64,000 bases of DNA from Hoylesella buccalis ATCC 35310 (GCF_000177075.1 NZ_ADEG01000046.1:1-64000); one strand, 5' to 3'; counted from the stretch's first letter, positions 15,890-26,335 are shown. Translations and numbers: made by a program. Notes: generated by a model from the letters alone, not told the origin.

Positions 15890-16012
15890 TTCTCTTCTCT
15901 TCTTTTGTCTTGTGGAGTTATCGAAAGTTGCAGGTAGTTCGTTCGCTTCGCTCATTGGCGTTGGCGGACGTTCCCTTTCATGTTCTATGCTTTTCTTTGC
16001 CGGCGTTTTTGT

Positions 16013-17125
16013 CTACCGGTTCGATGCCAGTTTGATGACCTCATCTGCGATGATGTCGGCAGAATGAGGCAATGCGAGCTTCAAAACATTCTCGCTCAGC
16101 GATGCCAACTTACTGTCGTTCTGTACGGTTTCGATGGCTTGTTGTAGCAACATGTCCTTCGCTTCGGAATCTTTGACATAAATGGCAGCGTTCTTGTTGA
16201 CCAAAGCCATGGCGTTTTTCGTTTGATGGTCTTCAGCCACGTTCGGACTGGGGACCAGGATGACGGGCTTGCCAATAAGACAGAACTCGCTGATAGAACT
16301 GGCTCCGGCGCGGCTTATCACCAAGTCTGCCGCCTTGTAGGCAGCCCCCATGTCGCTGATAAAGTCAGTTACGTGGAGCATGGGCAGCGGCTCTTCCGAC
16401 TGCAAGGCCTTGGTGATGCCTTCGAAATAATATTTCCCAGTTTGCCAAATAAATTGCACACCGCTCGCTCTTACCATATCCAGGTGGCTCATCACGCTCT
16501 CGTTGATGGTTCTGGCTCCAAGACTTCCGCCTACCAATAGCACGGTTTTCTTGTCTGGGTCTAGCCCGAATGACTTCCTTGCCTCTTGTTGTGTCAAGGC
16601 AGTTTGCAGCACATTTTGCCGCACGGGGTTGCCTGTCATGATGATTTTGTCGGCTGGGAAGAATCGTTCCATGCCTTCGTAAGCCACACATATCTTGTCT
16701 GCTTTCTTCGCCAACAACTTGTTGGTCACCCCAGCATACGAGTTTTGTTCCTGTATCAAGCAAGGAATGTGCCGTTTTGCACAAACGTTCAACGTGGGGC
16801 CACTGGCATATCCACCCACTCCGACGGCGGCCATCGGCTTGAAGTCTTTGATGATGGCCTTAGCCATGCGCTGACTTTTCCATATTTTGAACAGCACGGA
16901 GATGTTCTTCAACAGGTGTTTGCGGTCGAATCCGCAAATGGGTAGTCCTTTTATCTCGTAGCCAGCTTTGGGCACGCGCTCCATTTCCATGCGCCCGATA
17001 GCCCCCACAAAGAGTATCTTCGCATCAGGACGCTTTGCCTTGATGGCGTTAGCGATGGAGATGGCTGGAAAGATATGTCCTCCCGTTCCGCCACCACTGA
17101 CAATAATTCTCAATTCGTTGCTCAT
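16013..17125 (-). CDS. murG: Lipid II synthase (UDP-GlcNAc transferase) MurG
   Basis: A 370-residue GT28 glycosyltransferase. It adds GlcNAc to lipid I on the inner face of the cytoplasmic membrane to make lipid II. The N-terminal glycine loop is SGGGTGGHIFPAISIANAI, and the C-terminal donor site includes ISRAGASSISEFCLIGKP and VPSPNVAEDHQTKNA. Its length is typical. It lies between ftsW and murC in the dcw order. Confidence 0.96.
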   Translation of the reverse strand: MSNELRIIVSGGGTGGHIFPAISIANAIKAKRPDAKILFVGAIGRMEMERVPKAGYEIKGLPICGFDRKHLLKNISVLFKIWKSQRMAKAIIKDFKPMAAVGVGGYASGPTLNVCAKRHIPCLIQEQNSYAGVTNKLLAKKADKICVAYEGMERFFPADKIIMTGNPVRQNVLQTALTQQEARKSFGLDPDKKTVLLVGGSLGARTINESVMSHLDMVRASGVQFIWQTGKYYFEGITKALQSEEPLPMLHVTDFISDMGAAYKAADLVISRAGASSISEFCLIGKPVILVPSPNVAEDHQTKNAMALVNKNAAIYVKDSEAKDMLLQQAIETVQNDSKLASLSENVLKLALPHSADIIADEVIKLASNR

Positions 17126-17219
17126 CTAACTCAGATGTATTTAATGGACAAAAGTAATCAAAAAATATGTCTTTTTGTCATGATTCACCATATTTATTTT
17201 ATGCCATTAGGTGACAAGA

Positions 17220-18497
17220 CTATGCCGTTGCGAGCTTTTCGGCCATCACTTCGTCACTGTCGGCGTCTGGTTTTTTCTTGGCCGAACGGCTGACACTGAG
17301 TATCGCACCGATGTAAACGCAGTTGATGATGGTGGAAGTTCCGCCCTTGCTGACCAATGGCAGCGGCTGACCCGTAACGGGTGCCAGGCCCACGGCCACG
17401 CACATATTGAACAAAGCCTGGGTCACCAGCAGCAGAGCCAGTCCCATAGCGAGGAAGGCAGGGAAATTGTTCTCGCAGCGGTTGGCTATGCGTCCAGTCC
17501 TAAAGAGCAGGATGATGTACAGCATGGCCACGAAGAATCCGCCGAAAAGCCCCATCTCCTCGATGATGATGGCATAGATGAAGTCGGAGAAAGCCTGCGA
17601 CAGAAAGTCGCGTTCTACCGAGTTTCCCGGTCCCTTACCAATAAAGTTCGACGACACGATGGCAATGTTGGCATGCCCTATCTGTGCGTCTTTATCCAAG
17701 TCGAATTCCTCCGGAGGGGTCTCTTTGCCAGCTATGAATCGGTCGATGCGCCCTTTCCAGGTGTCAAAGCGGTGGAACACAGAGCCAAACATGCTGGGAT
17801 CTTTCTTTTGTTCCGCTACGGCAACCTGTTCTATGTGGTTTGGGTTGGCGTTTTCTTTCTCATGGTCTTCCCCCACAACCATCACCAGCGTGAAGACGGT
17901 TAGAATCAACAATGTGACTACCCCCAATGCCTTCCCAAGGATTTTGCCAGGTACGCGCCCGATAATCATCATCATGAAGATGACCATACACAGCAACATG
18001 GCCGTGGAAAGATTCTCTACCATGATGAGCGGAATGATGAAAGCACTCACGATGAGAATGTATTTAAAGGCGTTTTTGTCCGCTCCGTGCTCGGTTTGCA
18101 AGGCACTTAGTATCTGCGCTGTAGCCAGAACCAGCGCGCCTTTGGCGATTTCGGAGGGCTGAAACTGTATGCCTACGATGCTAATCCACCGTTGGGCACC
18201 GTTGGTAGACTGCCCTGCCAGCAAAACCGTTATCAGCGCGACGACGGCTATCAGTAGTAGGAAGGGGGTTACAATCTTGAAGTACTTGCACTTGATGTTG
18301 AGCGTTACCACCATGGCAAACACGCCCACCAGCAGGATGCCCGTGTGCTTCACGATGGGAGCCCAATAGTGTCCGCCCTTGTAAGTCAGTCCGGCAGAGG
18401 CCGAATACACCTCGATGACCGAAATGATGCAGAGGAAGAAGAAGACCATCCAGATGACCTTGTCTCCCTTGAAGATATTTCCTAACGTCTTGTCCAT
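17220..18497 (-). CDS. ftsW: Peptidoglycan glycosyltransferase FtsW
   Basis: A 425-residue SEDS-family polytopic protein with about ten transmembrane segments. Signature stretches include SIVGIQFQPSEIAKGALV and GLAPVTGQPLPLVSKGGTS. FtsW polymerises lipid II at the septum with FtsI. A large hydrophilic loop (about 215-280, including KGRIDRFIAGKETPPEE) is the external loop typical of SEDS proteins. Its ATG shares one base with the murD stop (TAATG), which suggests translational coupling. Confidence 0.95.
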   Translation of the reverse strand: MDKTLGNIFKGDKVIWMVFFFLCIISVIEVYSASAGLTYKGGHYWAPIVKHTGILLVGVFAMVVTLNIKCKYFKIVTPFLLLIAVVALITVLLAGQSTNGAQRWISIVGIQFQPSEIAKGALVLATAQILSALQTEHGADKNAFKYILIVSAFIIPLIMVENLSTAMLLCMVIFMMMIIGRVPGKILGKALGVVTLLILTVFTLVMVVGEDHEKENANPNHIEQVAVAEQKKDPSMFGSVFHRFDTWKGRIDRFIAGKETPPEEFDLDKDAQIGHANIAIVSSNFIGKGPGNSVERDFLSQAFSDFIYAIIIEEMGLFGGFFVAMLYIILLFRTGRIANRCENNFPAFLAMGLALLLVTQALFNMCVAVGLAPVTGQPLPLVSKGGTSTIINCVYIGAILSVSRSAKKKPDADSDEVMAEKLATA

Positions 18498-19828
18498 TAC
18501 AGATTTCTTACCAAAGTTTTAAACTGATCGCCCCTATCTTCCATGTTCTTGAACAAATCGAAGCTGGCACAACAAGGACTGAGCAGCACCGTGTCGCCTG
18601 GTTTGGCCAACTCGTAACAGGCTGCCACGCATTCTTTCATCGAGTGGGTGTCGCGAACTGGGATGCCCAAGTTGTCGAAATTGTCGTGCAGCTTGCTGTT
18701 GTCGGCTCCGAGATACATCAGTGCGACGCACTTTTCTTTCACCAAATCTTTAATTGGGCCATAGTCGTTTCCCTTATCCTTTCCGCCCAGAATGAGGATG
18801 GTGGGCGTTCGCATGCTTTCCAGCGCATACCAGCAGGCATCCACATTGGTGGCCTTCGAGTCGTTGATGTACTGTACGCCGCCCACCTTGCACACCTTTT
18901 CCAGACGATGTTCCACGCCGGGAAAGTCGCTGAGGCTCTTTCTGATAACCTCGTTCCTGATACCTGCGATGTCGGTGGCAATGCCTGCGGCCAGCGAGTT
19001 GTAGATGTTGTGCTTGCCGGTGAGTGCCAGTGCCTCCTGCTCCATGTTGAATGGGGTAGGCTTCTCAATGGTGTATTCGCCCTCTTCGATGTATCCTATC
19101 GAGCCTTTCTCCTTGAGTTCAGAGAAGGGGCATTGCACGGCCTTGATGTTATACTTCTTCAATTCGCGCTTGATGATGGGGTCGTCGTTCCAGTAGATGA
19201 AGCTGTCTTGCGCGGTTTGGTTCTGTATGATGCGCATTTTGGCGTCCACATAATTCTGCATGCAGTTGTCGTAGCGATCCAAGTGGTCGGGGGTGATGTT
19301 CAGCAGGATGGCGATGTCGGCCTTAAACTTGTACATGTTGTCCAACTGGAACGAGCTCAGCTCGATGATGTAGTACTCATGCGGGTCCTCGGCCACCTGC
19401 AGTGCCAGACTGCGCCCTATGTTGCCAGCCAGTCCGGCATCGTAGCCAGCCGACTTGAAGATGTGGTAAATCAGCGACGTGGTGGTGGTTTTGCCGTTGC
19501 TGCCCGTGATGCAAATCATCTTCGAGTGGGTGTAACGCCCGGCAAACTCTATTTCGCTGATGATGCCGATGCCCTTTGCCATGGCCTTCTGCACCATTGG
19601 AGCCTCTTTCGGGATGCCCGGACTCTTGATGATTTCGTCAGCGTTCAGAATGAGTTCGGGGGTGTGATGCTTCTCTTCCCACCTAATGTTGTGCTCATCC
19701 AGCGTCTTCTTGTATTTGTCTTTGATTTCACCCATGTCAGAAACAAATACGTCGAAACCTTCTTTTTGGGCTAAGATGGCAGCTCCAACTCCACTCTCTG
19801 CTGCTCCGAGAATAACTATTCTTTTCAT
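18497..19828 (-). CDS. murD: UDP-N-acetylmuramoyl-L-alanine--D-glutamate ligase
   Basis: A 443-residue Mur ligase that adds D-Glu. It starts with the Rossmann loop ILGAAESGVGAAILA. The ATP loop is ITGSNGKTTTTSLIY and the core holds NDSKATNVDA and ILGGKDKGNDY. The ribosome binding site AAAAAAAAGGAGTAGAACAC is strong. The 130-base gap before it (after mraY) is the largest in the cluster and holds a 22-bp palindromic array. It overlaps the ftsW start by one base. Confidence 0.96.
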   Translation of the reverse strand: MKRIVILGAAESGVGAAILAQKEGFDVFVSDMGEIKDKYKKTLDEHNIRWEEKHHTPELILNADEIIKSPGIPKEAPMVQKAMAKGIGIISEIEFAGRYTHSKMICITGSNGKTTTTSLIYHIFKSAGYDAGLAGNIGRSLALQVAEDPHEYYIIELSSFQLDNMYKFKADIAILLNITPDHLDRYDNCMQNYVDAKMRIIQNQTAQDSFIYWNDDPIIKRELKKYNIKAVQCPFSELKEKGSIGYIEEGEYTIEKPTPFNMEQEALALTGKHNIYNSLAAGIATDIAGIRNEVIRKSLSDFPGVEHRLEKVCKVGGVQYINDSKATNVDACWYALESMRTPTILILGGKDKGNDYGPIKDLVKEKCVALMYLGADNSKLHDNFDNLGIPVRDTHSMKECVAACYELAKPGDTVLLSPCCASFDLFKNMEDRGDQFKTLVRNL

Positions 19829-19894
19829 GTGTTCTACTCCTTTTTTTTATTTACTTGCACCCGCTAATTTGGCTGTTGGCTTTGGTTGTTTGTA

Positions 19895-19955
19895 CAATGT
19901 CATTGACTTTGGCCTCCAATCTCCATGACTTTGCGTGTCAATCTCAATGAGTTTG
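19895..19955. repeat. 22-bp palindromic tandem array, locus 3, inside the dcw operon
   Basis: Three units at 19895, 19917 and 19939 with cores CAATGTCATTGACTTTG, CAATCTCCATGACTTTG and CAATCTCAATGAGTTTG. The array occupies the mraY-murD gap. If the cluster is one transcript, this array is carried in the mRNA. Confidence 0.85.
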
Positions 19956-19958
19956 TAA

Positions 19959-21227
19959 CTATCTCACTTTCAGTGTGATGATGGTCATGGTTGCCAGGAT
20001 GATGGTGATGATCCAAAAGCGAATGGTGATTTTCGACTCGTGTACGGCCGAATGAGGTTTTCTGATGAGGTATTTGCAGTCGGGATCCAGTTGCGAATCC
20101 TGCGTGCGGAAGTTGTCATGGATGGGCGTGCGCTTGAAGATGCGTTGCTTCACCCCTTTGCGTTTGCCCATTTTGTAATAATATACTTGCAACATAACGC
20201 TCACACTCTCCACAAAGAAGATGCCGCAAAGGATGGGCAGCAACAGTTCTTTATGAATAATCACTGCGCAAACGCCAATGATGCCGCCGATGGTTAGCGA
20301 GCCCGTGTCGCCCATGAACACCTGCGCGGGGTAGGCGTTGTACCACAAGAAACCGATGAGGGCACCCACGAAGGCGCACATAAACACCACCAGCTCTTGC
20401 GAACCTGGTATGTACATGATGTTGAGGTACGAGGCAAACTCGATGTGCGAGCTGACATAGGCCAGGATGCCCAGTGCCACGCCGATGATGGCCGAATTGC
20501 CTGCGCACATGCCATCCATGCCATCGTTGAGATTGGCACCATTCGAAACTGCCGTCACCACGATGATGGTCATCACGACAAACAATATCCAACCGGCCGC
20601 TGTCTTGTATTTGCCACACCAACGCATTACGCCCGCGTAATCCAAGTTGTGCCCTTTGACGAACGGAATGGTGGTTTTGAGCGACTTGCGCGCATCGGTT
20701 CGGTGCTTGATAACCATTTCCTTTCCTTGCTGTTCGATGGCTAAATTTTCGTTAATCTTCACATCCGGCGACGACCAAAGTACCAGTCCGACAATCAATC
20801 CGATGCCCACCTGTCCCACAATCTTGTACTTTCCTTTCAGTCCTTCTTTGTTTTTGCGGAATATCTTGATGTAATCGTCCATGCCACCGAGGAACCCCAG
20901 CCAAAGGGTTGTCACGACCATCAGGATGAGGTAGATGTTTCTGAGTCGGCCCAAAAGCAGCACGGGGATGACAATGGCGGCAATGATGATGACACCACCC
21001 ATGGAAGGAACGCCAATCTTGTTGACGCCAAAGGGGTCGATGGAGGCGTCGCGCTGCGTCTCGGTGATTTGTTTCTTGCGCAGGTACTTGATGAATCGCT
21101 CACCAAACCAGGCCGAGATGACCAGCGAAAAGATGAGGGCAAGCAAGGCTCTGAAGGAGATGTAGCCCCATACGTGAGCCCCCGAGATGCCGTATTGTTC
21201 TAAGAATCTGAAAAGATAGTATAACAT
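19959..21227 (-). CDS. mraY: Phospho-N-acetylmuramoyl-pentapeptide transferase
   Basis: A 422-residue polytopic membrane enzyme that makes lipid I from UDP-MurNAc-pentapeptide and undecaprenyl phosphate. Family motifs seen are GVPSMGGVIII, FLGGMDDYIKI, NGANLNDGMDGMCAG and YNAYPAQVFMGDTGSL. An extra hydrophilic insert (about 160-220) makes it longer than the 360-residue E. coli protein. Such longer forms are usual in Bacteroidetes. It lies between murE and murD. Confidence 0.96.
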   Translation of the reverse strand: MLYYLFRFLEQYGISGAHVWGYISFRALLALIFSLVISAWFGERFIKYLRKKQITETQRDASIDPFGVNKIGVPSMGGVIIIAAIVIPVLLLGRLRNIYLILMVVTTLWLGFLGGMDDYIKIFRKNKEGLKGKYKIVGQVGIGLIVGLVLWSSPDVKINENLAIEQQGKEMVIKHRTDARKSLKTTIPFVKGHNLDYAGVMRWCGKYKTAAGWILFVVMTIIVVTAVSNGANLNDGMDGMCAGNSAIIGVALGILAYVSSHIEFASYLNIMYIPGSQELVVFMCAFVGALIGFLWYNAYPAQVFMGDTGSLTIGGIIGVCAVIIHKELLLPILCGIFFVESVSVMLQVYYYKMGKRKGVKQRIFKRTPIHDNFRTQDSQLDPDCKYLIRKPHSAVHESKITIRFWIITIILATMTIITLKVR

Positions 21228-21263
21228 GCTGTGTGCTGTTTATTATGTTGTTCAATGACGATG

Positions 21264-22712
21264 TTACTGGGCAAAAATGTCGCGCAGCACTTCCTTGTCG
21301 TCAAAATGATGTTTCACGCCCTTGATTTCCTGATACGTTTCGTGTCCTTTGCCTGCAACAAGAATCACGTCTTGCTTCTGTGCCAGCATGCAGGCCGTGC
21401 GGATGGCCTCCTTACGGTCGGCGATGGTTAGCACCTTTTTCTGGTCTTGCGCATCCAAACCCGCCAGCATGTCGTTGATGATGTCTTGTGGATCTTCAAA
21501 ACGAGGGTTGTCACTGGTGATGATAACCTTGTCACTGAGCTGCACAGCCTGCTTCGCCATGAGTGGACGCTTGCCCTTGTCACGGTTGCCACCGGCACCA
21601 CAAACGGTGATGATATGCCCCTTTCCGTCAACCTCGTGTATGGCCAACAGCACATTTTTCAATGCGTCGGGCGTATGAGCGTAGTCTACGATGGCCGTAA
21701 ACCCTTCGGGCGACTGCAACGTGTCCATGCGGCCGTTGACGGTGTGCAAGGTGCTCATGGCGATGAGTGTCTCTTCGCGTTGCTTGCCCAGCATGCGTGC
21801 GGCACCGTAAACGGCTAGCAGGTTGCTGACATTGAACTTGCCCGTGAACTGTACACCAACCTCCTGACCGTCAATCGCCAGGTACATTCCCTGAAAATGG
21901 CATTCGATGATGCGCGCTTTGAAGTCGGCCATCGACTGGATGGAGTAGGTCTTAACGCTGGCTTTGGTGTTCTGCACCATCACCATGCCGTTCTTGTCAT
22001 CAGCGTTGGTGATGGCAAAAGCCGACTTGGGTAGGCCGTCAAAGAATGATTTCTTGGCGTTGCGGTAGTTCTCGAAGGTCTTGTGATAATCCAAATGGTC
22101 GCGCGTGAGGTTGGTGAAGATGCCTCCCGTGAAGGTAAGTCCGCCGATTCGTTTCTGTGCAATGGCGTGTGACGAACATTCCATGAATACGTATTCGCAG
22201 CCAGCAGCCAGCATCTTGGCTAACAATTCGTTGAGTTCAATAGGATCGGGGGTGGTGTGGTCGGCAGGAATCTCCTGCCCTTCGATAAAATTGCAGACCG
22301 TAGAAAGCAGTCCACACTTGTGACCTAACTTTCTGAATAGATTATATAATAAGGTGGCAACGGTGGTCTTTCCGTTGGTACCTGTGACACCTACCAGCTT
22401 GAGGTGTTTGGAAGGGTCGCCAAAAAAGCGGGTGGCAACTTTCCCTACTTCATCTTCTGTCGATTTCACCACCGCGTAGGTGACGTTTGGTTGTGGCTGT
22501 TGTGGCGCTTCTTCACATAAGATAGCGGCGGCTCCCAGCTCTATCGCTTTGGGTATGTATTGATGACCGTCCACCTGTGTGCCCTTGATGGCTACGAATA
22601 GGTTGCCCTCTTTTACTTTGCGGGAATCGATTTCCACGCCTGTGATGTTGACATTGGCTTCGCCGATGACGGCGGATGTCTTGATGCCCTTAATCAATTC
22701 ACTGAATGTCAT
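21264..22712 (-). CDS. murE: UDP-MurNAc-L-Ala-D-Glu--meso-diaminopimelate ligase
   Basis: A 482-residue Mur ligase. The ATP loop [16 protein letters not shown], the carbamylated-lysine region and the C-terminal domain are all present. The amino-acid pocket motif reads SDNPRFEDP. In characterised enzymes DNPR selects meso-diaminopimelate rather than lysine, so the wall is inferred to be of the DAP type. It lies between ftsI and mraY, in the usual dcw order. Confidence 0.95.
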   Translation of the reverse strand: MTFSELIKGIKTSAVIGEANVNITGVEIDSRKVKEGNLFVAIKGTQVDGHQYIPKAIELGAAAILCEEAPQQPQPNVTYAVVKSTEDEVGKVATRFFGDPSKHLKLVGVTGTNGKTTVATLLYNLFRKLGHKCGLLSTVCNFIEGQEIPADHTTPDPIELNELLAKMLAAGCEYVFMECSSHAIAQKRIGGLTFTGGIFTNLTRDHLDYHKTFENYRNAKKSFFDGLPKSAFAITNADDKNGMVMVQNTKASVKTYSIQSMADFKARIIECHFQGMYLAIDGQEVGVQFTGKFNVSNLLAVYGAARMLGKQREETLIAMSTLHTVNGRMDTLQSPEGFTAIVDYAHTPDALKNVLLAIHEVDGKGHIITVCGAGGNRDKGKRPLMAKQAVQLSDKVIITSDNPRFEDPQDIINDMLAGLDAQDQKKVLTIADRKEAIRTACMLAQKQDVILVAGKGHETYQEIKGVKHHFDDKEVLRDIFAQ

Positions 22713-22755
22713 ATAGGTAATTTCTTATAAATGTTACTGTGGTGTATTGCTAAAT

Positions 22756-24912
22756 CTATTGCAATGTCAGGTGACATACATCGCCTTTCTTGATGCTATG
22801 GCCTGGTTCCAGACTCTGACTGATAACCTTTCCACGTCCGTCAAGCTTGACTCTGACGCCTCTGCTCTCCAAGATATAGACGGCATCACGCGCCCCCATT
22901 CCCTCCACATTGGGGATGAATTTGTGGCCATGCACCTTTACTTTCCTGAGTTTGACAACCGTATTGTTCTGTATTTCAGCTGAACCCCAGATGGGATTGC
23001 CCTTGGTGTATGAGCCAGACCAATCTTGATTGGCATTGATTCCCAAGTGACTGAGCACGTAGTTGGCTGCGAGGACATTGCCATTTTTTACATCTGGCAA
23101 CAAAATCGATGTTGAATCTTTGGCATCTTTAACGTCAAGTTTAAGGTCTTGGGCCATGATACCCTCTGAAATGTGATGAAACACAACACCACTCATGCCA
23201 CCTCCTGATGCGGGAAGTCCCGACTTCTGGATGCAAACAATGCAGCTGTATCGAGGCTTGTCGGCGGGGAAATAGCCGGCAAAGCTCAGCAAATAGTTGG
23301 TTCGTCCTACCTTATATCCACCCGAACCCTGTGAGATTTGTGCCGTACCCGTCTTGCCGGCCACCTTGAAAGATGGTGATCCGGCTTTCTTGCCCAATCC
23401 TTGGCTGACCACATGTTCAAGAATGGTTTGAATTTCACCAAGCGTTTTGGGCTTGCATATCTGTGAGCGGAGTACCTTGGGTGGAAACTCTATTAACACT
23501 TCTCCATTTTTCACCACCTTTTTTACAAAGCGCGGTTGCATCATCTTGCCGTTGTTGGCGATGGCATTGTAAAACGTGATCATGGAAATGGGTGGAATTT
23601 GTGTTTCGTAACCAATACTCATCCAGGGCAAAGCAGTCTTGCTCCAGTTGAGCCATTGGCCGCGTTTGTTTTTCTTGGGCAGACGGATAACAGCTGGAGA
23701 CGAACCCACTAACGGAATATTCAGGTTGTCGGCCAGCCCCGTTCGATAGATTCCTCGTACGAATTTCTCGGGCTGATCTTTATAATTGTCGTCGATAATG
23801 CGGCTGATACCGATGTTGGAGCTGTATAGAAGAGTCTGTGGAAGCGTTAACAAACCATAGCCGCCCCTACGCCAGTTGTGGTCTTTCATGTGTCTGCCAT
23901 ACATCGGCCAAACGCCACCAGCAGTCTCTACTCTGGCCGTGGTGTCCACAACACCGTCATCAAGTGCTGTCATAATCGAGGCAACTTTAAACACAGATCC
24001 AGGTTCCAGCAGGTCGCTAACGGCATGATTCTTTACTTCTCGGTATTCACCATCAAAGCATTTCTCCATGTTGACGATGGCCTTGATGTCACCAGTAGCC
24101 ACCTCCATGACCAGTGCCACGCCAACATTTCCGTTGATTTTCTTCAACTCGTCGATGACAGCTCTTTCCGCAAGGTCTTGCATGCCAACGTCAATGGTTG
24201 TGACAATGTCTGCCCCATCGACAGGAGGTGTGTCCATGATGTCAAGAAACTTATTGAGCACCTTGCGACGATGCACGATGCCGTTCTTTCCGCGGAGGAT
24301 GGAATCGTAGGACAACTCAAGTCCAAATCGAGCCGTGTCTTTAGCTCCATACATGGCACCCACGGTTCTTCCAGCTAGCGAACCATAGGGGCGTTGTCGC
24401 GCGTTGAATTCTTCGTAGTGGAAACCACTGGAATATTTAGAAAGATTGAACAACGGCAACGCTTTCACATCTGTAAAAGTATTGTAGTCGATGCGCTTTT
24501 TCCAAATGGGCCAATGGCGGCTTTGTTTCTTCCTTCCCTCTTCCAACTCGGCTCTGAATGCACTGGCAGGCTTTTCTGGAAAGATGGTTGCCAGACCTTG
24601 ACAGATAGAGTCAATCTTCTCATCCCATAGTGTGTCGGTTTTTGACTCATGTAAGGTTTTGAAGTCCATGTACACCTTAAACTCGGGTAATGAACTTGCC
24701 ATGAGTTCACCATTGCTGCTAAGAATGTTGCCTCGCATAGGTTTGATGTCTACACTGTCGCGCTTTACGCGATTGGCCACTTTGGTCCAATAGTCGCGCT
24801 TGGCTGTCATGATGTAGATTGTTTTACCAACCACGGCAAGTGCTATCAGTGTCATCATGATGGCGAGGGCACTGTAGCGAGGCATTATCTTTTTATAATC
24901 AAACTTATTCAT
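22756..24912 (-). CDS. ftsI: Penicillin-binding protein, FtsI type with PASTA domain
   Basis: A 718-residue bitopic transpeptidase: one transmembrane helix (about 11-35), a PBP dimerisation domain, then the transpeptidase with SVFK (306-309, nucleophile Ser 306), SSN (364-366) and KTG (520-522). The C-terminus (about 645-718) contains a PASTA-like domain (FIPNVEGMGARDAVYILESR). FtsI cross-links septal peptidoglycan with FtsW. The PASTA end is common in Bacteroidetes and Gram-positive homologues and absent from E. coli FtsI. The start overlaps the ftsL-like stop by four bases. Confidence 0.95.
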   Translation of the reverse strand: MNKFDYKKIMPRYSALAIMMTLIALAVVGKTIYIMTAKRDYWTKVANRVKRDSVDIKPMRGNILSSNGELMASSLPEFKVYMDFKTLHESKTDTLWDEKIDSICQGLATIFPEKPASAFRAELEEGRKKQSRHWPIWKKRIDYNTFTDVKALPLFNLSKYSSGFHYEEFNARQRPYGSLAGRTVGAMYGAKDTARFGLELSYDSILRGKNGIVHRRKVLNKFLDIMDTPPVDGADIVTTIDVGMQDLAERAVIDELKKINGNVGVALVMEVATGDIKAIVNMEKCFDGEYREVKNHAVSDLLEPGSVFKVASIMTALDDGVVDTTARVETAGGVWPMYGRHMKDHNWRRGGYGLLTLPQTLLYSSNIGISRIIDDNYKDQPEKFVRGIYRTGLADNLNIPLVGSSPAVIRLPKKNKRGQWLNWSKTALPWMSIGYETQIPPISMITFYNAIANNGKMMQPRFVKKVVKNGEVLIEFPPKVLRSQICKPKTLGEIQTILEHVVSQGLGKKAGSPSFKVAGKTGTAQISQGSGGYKVGRTNYLLSFAGYFPADKPRYSCIVCIQKSGLPASGGGMSGVVFHHISEGIMAQDLKLDVKDAKDSTSILLPDVKNGNVLAANYVLSHLGINANQDWSGSYTKGNPIWGSAEIQNNTVVKLRKVKVHGHKFIPNVEGMGARDAVYILESRGVRVKLDGRGKVISQSLEPGHSIKKGDVCHLTLQ

Positions 24913-25397
24913 TCTGCAGGAACGGTGATGATGTAAGGTGGTTGGTTTGCTATTTTGAGGACGCTGTCCTTATTGTTCTTTAACATTTCGAGCACGTTGC
25001 TTTCTCTGCTCTTTTCCGTCAGTTGACTACTGGTAGACAGTGCTTTGTATCTGGCATCTTGCAACTCTTTCTGTAACTGGTCAATTTCAATGAGGTGTTG
25101 CTGCACGCTGTATCGGTTTGAAATGTAGATGATGATGAAAAAAGTAATGAGCAGTACGACCCAGATTTGCTTGCGGATGGTGGAAGTAGTCAAAATGTCT
25201 CCACCAAGAATCTTCTTCAATGTGAAATTCTTGGACAGTGGAGCCTCTCCTTCTCTGGCTTGCTCTAGGATGACTTCCTTGAGTGTAGGACCCTCATCTG
25301 CAACTTCCTTTTGGTTGTTCGCAGATTCTTCCGGTTGTTTTCCTTCTGAAACCGACAAGATGGGTTTTGATTCTTTGTCAATATCTTCTTTTTTCAT
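24909..25397 (-). CDS. ftsL: FtsL-like cell division protein
   Basis: A 162-residue bitopic protein: a long charged cytoplasmic N-terminus (about 1-78), one transmembrane segment (WVVLLITFFIIIYISN, about 79-95), then a periplasmic coiled coil (IEIDQLQKELQDARYKALS). Sequence similarity to E. coli FtsL cannot be judged by eye. The call rests on topology and on its place between rsmH and ftsI. The N-terminal cytoplasmic tail is longer than in the enterobacterial protein. It overlaps both neighbours by one to four bases. Confidence 0.85.
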   Translation of the reverse strand: MKKEDIDKESKPILSVSEGKQPEESANNQKEVADEGPTLKEVILEQAREGEAPLSKNFTLKKILGGDILTTSTIRKQIWVVLLITFFIIIYISNRYSVQQHLIEIDQLQKELQDARYKALSTSSQLTEKSRESNVLEMLKNNKDSVLKIANQPPYIITVPAE

Positions 25398-26335
25398 TAC
25401 TTCTTTTCAGCGATTCTTAACTTCGCACTTCTGCTTCTTGGGTTTCGTTGCTGCTCATCCTCTGCTGGCACAATCACTTTTTTGTTGATTAGTGAGAAAG
25501 GAGTTGTTATCTTTCCGAAAAAGTCCTGCGTCATTTTTCCCTCCACATTGCCAGTCTTCATCATATTTTTGACAATCCGATCTTCCAGAGAATGGTAAGT
25601 GATGACAGACAATCTGCCTCCTGGTCGAAGTAGTTGCTTGGCACCTTCAAGCATTTCTTTTAGGGATTCCATCTCGTGATTCACCTCGATGCGCAGGGCT
25701 TGGAACAGCTTAGCCATGTCTTTCTTCTCTCGTTCTCTCTTGAACAGAGGTGCTGTGGCTTGAATGAAGTCCTGTGTGGTCACAATCATCTCTTCGGTTC
25801 GCGCTTTCACCAGGAGCGAGGCGATGCGTCGAGCGTTTTTCAATTCTCCATAGAGGTAGAACACATCGGCAAGGCGTTCTTCGCTGTATGTGTTTACAAC
25901 GTCGGCAGCTGTGATGCTCGCTGTCTTGTTCATGCGCATGTCGAGGGGTGCGTCGAAGCGGAAAGAGAACCCCCGACTTTCGTCATCAAAATGATGACTG
26001 GATACGCCTAGGTCAGCTAACAGTCCGTCAATCTGCTCTATTTCGTAGTATCGCATCCAGTTCTTGAGGTATCTGAAGTTTGAACGTACAAACGTAAAAT
26101 TGTCTTGTTGCAGCAGTTCATTGCCCGCTTGAGGGATGTTTTTCTCTGCATCCAGATCTTGATCGAAGCTGAATAAGTGGCCATTTTCCCCCAGTTGGCG
26201 CAGAATCTGCATGGAGTGGCCACCGCCTCCGAAGGTTACATCCACGTAAATCCCATCGGGCTGGATGTTCAACCCCTCAACGCTCTCTTGTAAGAGAACC
26301 GGCACATGGTATGTTTCTGCTGTCTTGATGCTCAT
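25397..26335 (-). CDS. rsmH: 16S rRNA (cytosine(1402)-N4)-methyltransferase
   Basis: A 312-residue class I methyltransferase, formerly MraW. Motifs seen are HVPVLLQESVEGL, the SAM loop DVTFGGGGHSMQIL, and LLADLGVSSHHFDDESRGFSFR, which is diagnostic for RsmH. It methylates N4 of C1402 in 16S rRNA. It starts two bases after the mraZ stop and shares its last base with the start of the ftsL-like gene, so it is tightly coupled in the cluster. Confidence 0.96.
   Translation of the reverse strand: MSIKTAETYHVPVLLQESVEGLNIQPDGIYVDVTFGGGGHSMQILRQLGENGHLFSFDQDLDAEKNIPQAGNELLQQDNFTFVRSNFRYLKNWMRYYEIEQIDGLLADLGVSSHHFDDESRGFSFRFDAPLDMRMNKTASITAADVVNTYSEERLADVFYLYGELKNARRIASLLVKARTEEMIVTTQDFIQATAPLFKREREKKDMAKLFQALRIEVNHEMESLKEMLEGAKQLLRPGGRLSVITYHSLEDRIVKNMMKTGNVEGKMTQDFFGKITTPFSLINKKVIVPAEDEQQRNPRSRSAKLRIAEKK

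Noticed and set aside
18644..19774. A 376-codon open frame antisense to murD
   Set aside because: Shadow frame: no start signal, no domain, and murD is fully supported on the other strand.
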